This document shows, piece by piece, positions 61,601 through 64,000 of a DNA stretch of 64,000 nucleotides. The notes under the pieces were generated by a model. It saw nothing but the letters and a program-made list of their open reading frames with translations, did not search any database and was not told the DNA's origin. Source of the DNA: Lichenostomus cassidix (Eukaryota; Chordata; Aves; Passeriformes; Meliphagidae). The position numbers were made by a program, and so were the translations under genes. Position 1 is the first letter of the stretch; each line of letters opens with the position of its first letter. Location of the stretch: NCBI GenBank assembly GCA_008360975.2, contig CM039211.1, positions 9,694,713 to 9,758,712 of the forward strand. Direction: 5' to 3'.

Positions 61601-64000
61601 CTCCTGCGTTTCTGGTGTGATTTCTTTCAAGAGTGAGCGAGGAGCTCTTGTGCATTTATGCTGTAAAACAAATGCTCTTAAGAGAAGCCAGCTCTGTTTA
61701 GTTCACTTATCCCTAAAGGACATTGGCCATGGTGCCTTACCCACTAATTCATTACCTAAAGATTATTCTCCTACAATTCAGGGTCTTGACTTTACTCATT
61801 ATCTGGCCCTTACCCACTTACACTCTGCAGGTATAAAGGAATCCTTTACACATCACAGAGAATAAGTTAAGTGAAAATTATAATGTTTCAAGTCTACCCT
61901 CAACTTCATCTCAAGAAATATATTGCAGACAGGATGATCTATGTTACGACGTATGCTTAAGAGTGCATTTTCACAATGAGAATAGATTGCCTTGAACTAA
62001 AACAGATATAAAAAAATGTAAATGAAAAGCATTAATTTATCAAATATGTAGGAACTTTATAAAGTTCATCTGATATGAGATAAACTGAAGATGCACTTTT
62101 CCTCCATGTCAAATAAACTGTGACTCATAAGTGTTCCAGGCAGGCAATGAATTATTTTCATTTGCAAAACAATAGCACGAAGATACCATTTACTGAATCA
62201 CATGATGTCTGAAAGAGGAAACAACAGAAGATGGAAGTATCATCAGAAGATTTGTAGGGAAAAACATTGTGTATGAAAAGCCATCAGGCGATCTACCAAC
62301 TTTATTCATCTGCTGGGTGCCAACTAGGAGGGAAAAGTGTAGAAGCTTTCAACAGAAAAGAAATTCCAGTCCATTGCTACCAAAATGTGGAATTAGAAAA
62401 CTTGCAAAATCTACTAAGAAATTCCTATACAAACTTTTGGGAAATGTTAATCTAGGCAAACAAGCTTAGTAGATTCAGAAGTGGCAGGTTCTGATTTAGA
62501 AAGCAGACAAATTCAGGCCAGTATGTCCATAAAAGGTCTAAAGGATATGTTTAATCCTTACAAAATCAGAGGATATCCCTCCAATACTCTTAATCTGGTA
62601 TTTATGAATGGTGATTGAAGATACAGTCAACATCTAAAGTTCTCACTAATTTGTCTGACTGTCACAATTATTTATCTTAATACCACATTCCCTGGTCTGA
62701 CACACATTTCTAAACAGGAAGAATTTGATTCCTGATTAATATTATCTTTGGATATCAGTGAGTTGTGATGCTTGGGCATCTGAAAATACATGCAAAAAAT
62801 TTATCCTTTTTTTGGATGGAAAAATAATCCCTCAAAGTCTGTTTCAGCTCACATAACCAAGGAATGCAAGCAAATCTCATGTCACACAATAACACAGTAA
62901 ACACCCATGCAGACTCATGTGCAATCAGCTTCAACATTTTTACAATGAGATGTAATCCTTTAATATGCATTAATGTATTATTAATTAATTCTGGTTTTTT
63001 CACATGGTAATCATGTTAGGTAATTGAGTCCACTTACTTTAGCCCCTGTAGCTAATAAAAAGGCTAAGATAATCACATAATAATTCAGAAACTGGCAATC
63101 TGTAATGATATACGCTTGGAAAGCTATCTCAAATTTGGTGAGAAGCAAGAATTACAAATGACTGCAGCTTTACCTGGTGCAATTTAACCCTTGCAAAACA
63201 ATACTTGTCATCACCCTCAGGCAGAGAGTTTCACCTCAGGAATTTGGAATTTTCCAGATAAGTTCTTTAAAGCCATCACAGTCTGAGATTTTGCAGTGTG
63301 ATTAGTCACCTCCATCCTAAAGGCATTTTGTTGGTAAAAGTGTCAGGGTGGCTACTGTGGGAAATCTGTTTTGCACCAGAAAAAAAAAAAAAAGAAGATA
63401 CACAATTTATTCCAGGAAACACCATCCTGATGTGAATACTGCCCTGACATTTATAACTAAATAAAAAATGGGATACAAGAGAAGAATGAATTAATAATAT
63501 ACTTGTGTGTAACTATGAATAGATCCTGAAATGTATTGGAGAAAATTAGAAACAATGCCTACTGTTGTCCATTTTGGGAAAAATGGGAGGACAGTTCACA
63601 ACAGAGAGAGCACAGATAAGTCTGAATATATAGTCTGCTAAATGTTATACCCAGACATGTTTTAATACTTATACAGCACCCTCCTAAAATGCAAAGTTTC
63701 TTTGCAGTTTATTCTTCTAAAAGACGTAGACGTAGCATTGCAAAGACATAATGGAGCAGGTGACACGTTGAGCAAGATTATGCAATTTTCTCTGGGGTTA
63801 GTTCAAGTTAAGGTTTCTTGTTACTGTTTTAGTTTCTGATTCCCAGCACAGGATTGGCTGTGTATGTTTATGAAATCCCAGTGTCTCTGGAGAGAAATCG
63901 TAAACTGGGCCGACCTGACTCTATAAAATGATTAACAAGGAGTTAATAATTTATTTATTCACTGTTCCTCGTTATCACATTGTATTCCACAACAGATTGT
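61601..64000. other. Non-coding DNA, no gene seen
   Basis: Open frames at 61593-61865 and 62267-62469 resemble no protein I know and lack support. A poly-A run lies at 63380-63393. Confidence 0.5.

Overview
The window looks like AT-rich, gene-poor DNA from a bird (probably a passerine, less surely another sauropsid). The evidence is the repeat content: degraded CR1 non-LTR retrotransposon pieces whose translations match the CR1 endonuclease and reverse transcriptase regions, several retroviral LTRs of avian type, and no Alu, L1 or other mammalian repeats. I recognise no complete protein-coding gene, rRNA, tRNA or CRISPR array. Almost all open reading frames are 60-110 codons, as expected by chance in unselected DNA. 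The few longer ones lie inside LTRs or simple repeats and are artefacts.

Layout: 1-5.2 kb is unique AT-rich DNA. At 5.2-7.6 kb there is a minus-strand CR1 fragment abutting an avian LTR, then a second LTR-like element with a 56-bp internal duplication. A plus-strand CR1 3' piece lies at 13.4-14.0 kb. At 20.3-21.9 kb a GC-rich solo LTR with intact 6-bp target duplications sits 125 bp from an internally deleted minus-strand CR1. CR1 pieces, including the endonuclease start, lie at 23.7-24.6 kb. From 24.6 to 41.3 kb nothing clear is seen. At 41.3-43.7 kb is the most striking object: a solo LTR of 2,386 bp, again with perfect 6-bp target duplications, whose U3 is swollen by about 1.9 kb of pentamer and 11/16-bp tandem repeats. 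Further LTRs lie near 47.8 kb (minus) and 52.5-52.9 kb (plus), and further CR1 pieces at 56.3-57.2 and 60.9-61.6 kb.

The only host-gene candidate is an 80-bp open segment at 48,416-48,495 with strong splice-site matches on both sides. It would make this region the intron of an unrecognised gene, but I cannot confirm it. The notable biology is therefore retroelement biology: two class II-type solo LTRs with complete promoter and polyadenylation signals, one of them carrying about 80 copies of a TTCNNNGAA motif in its enhancer region.
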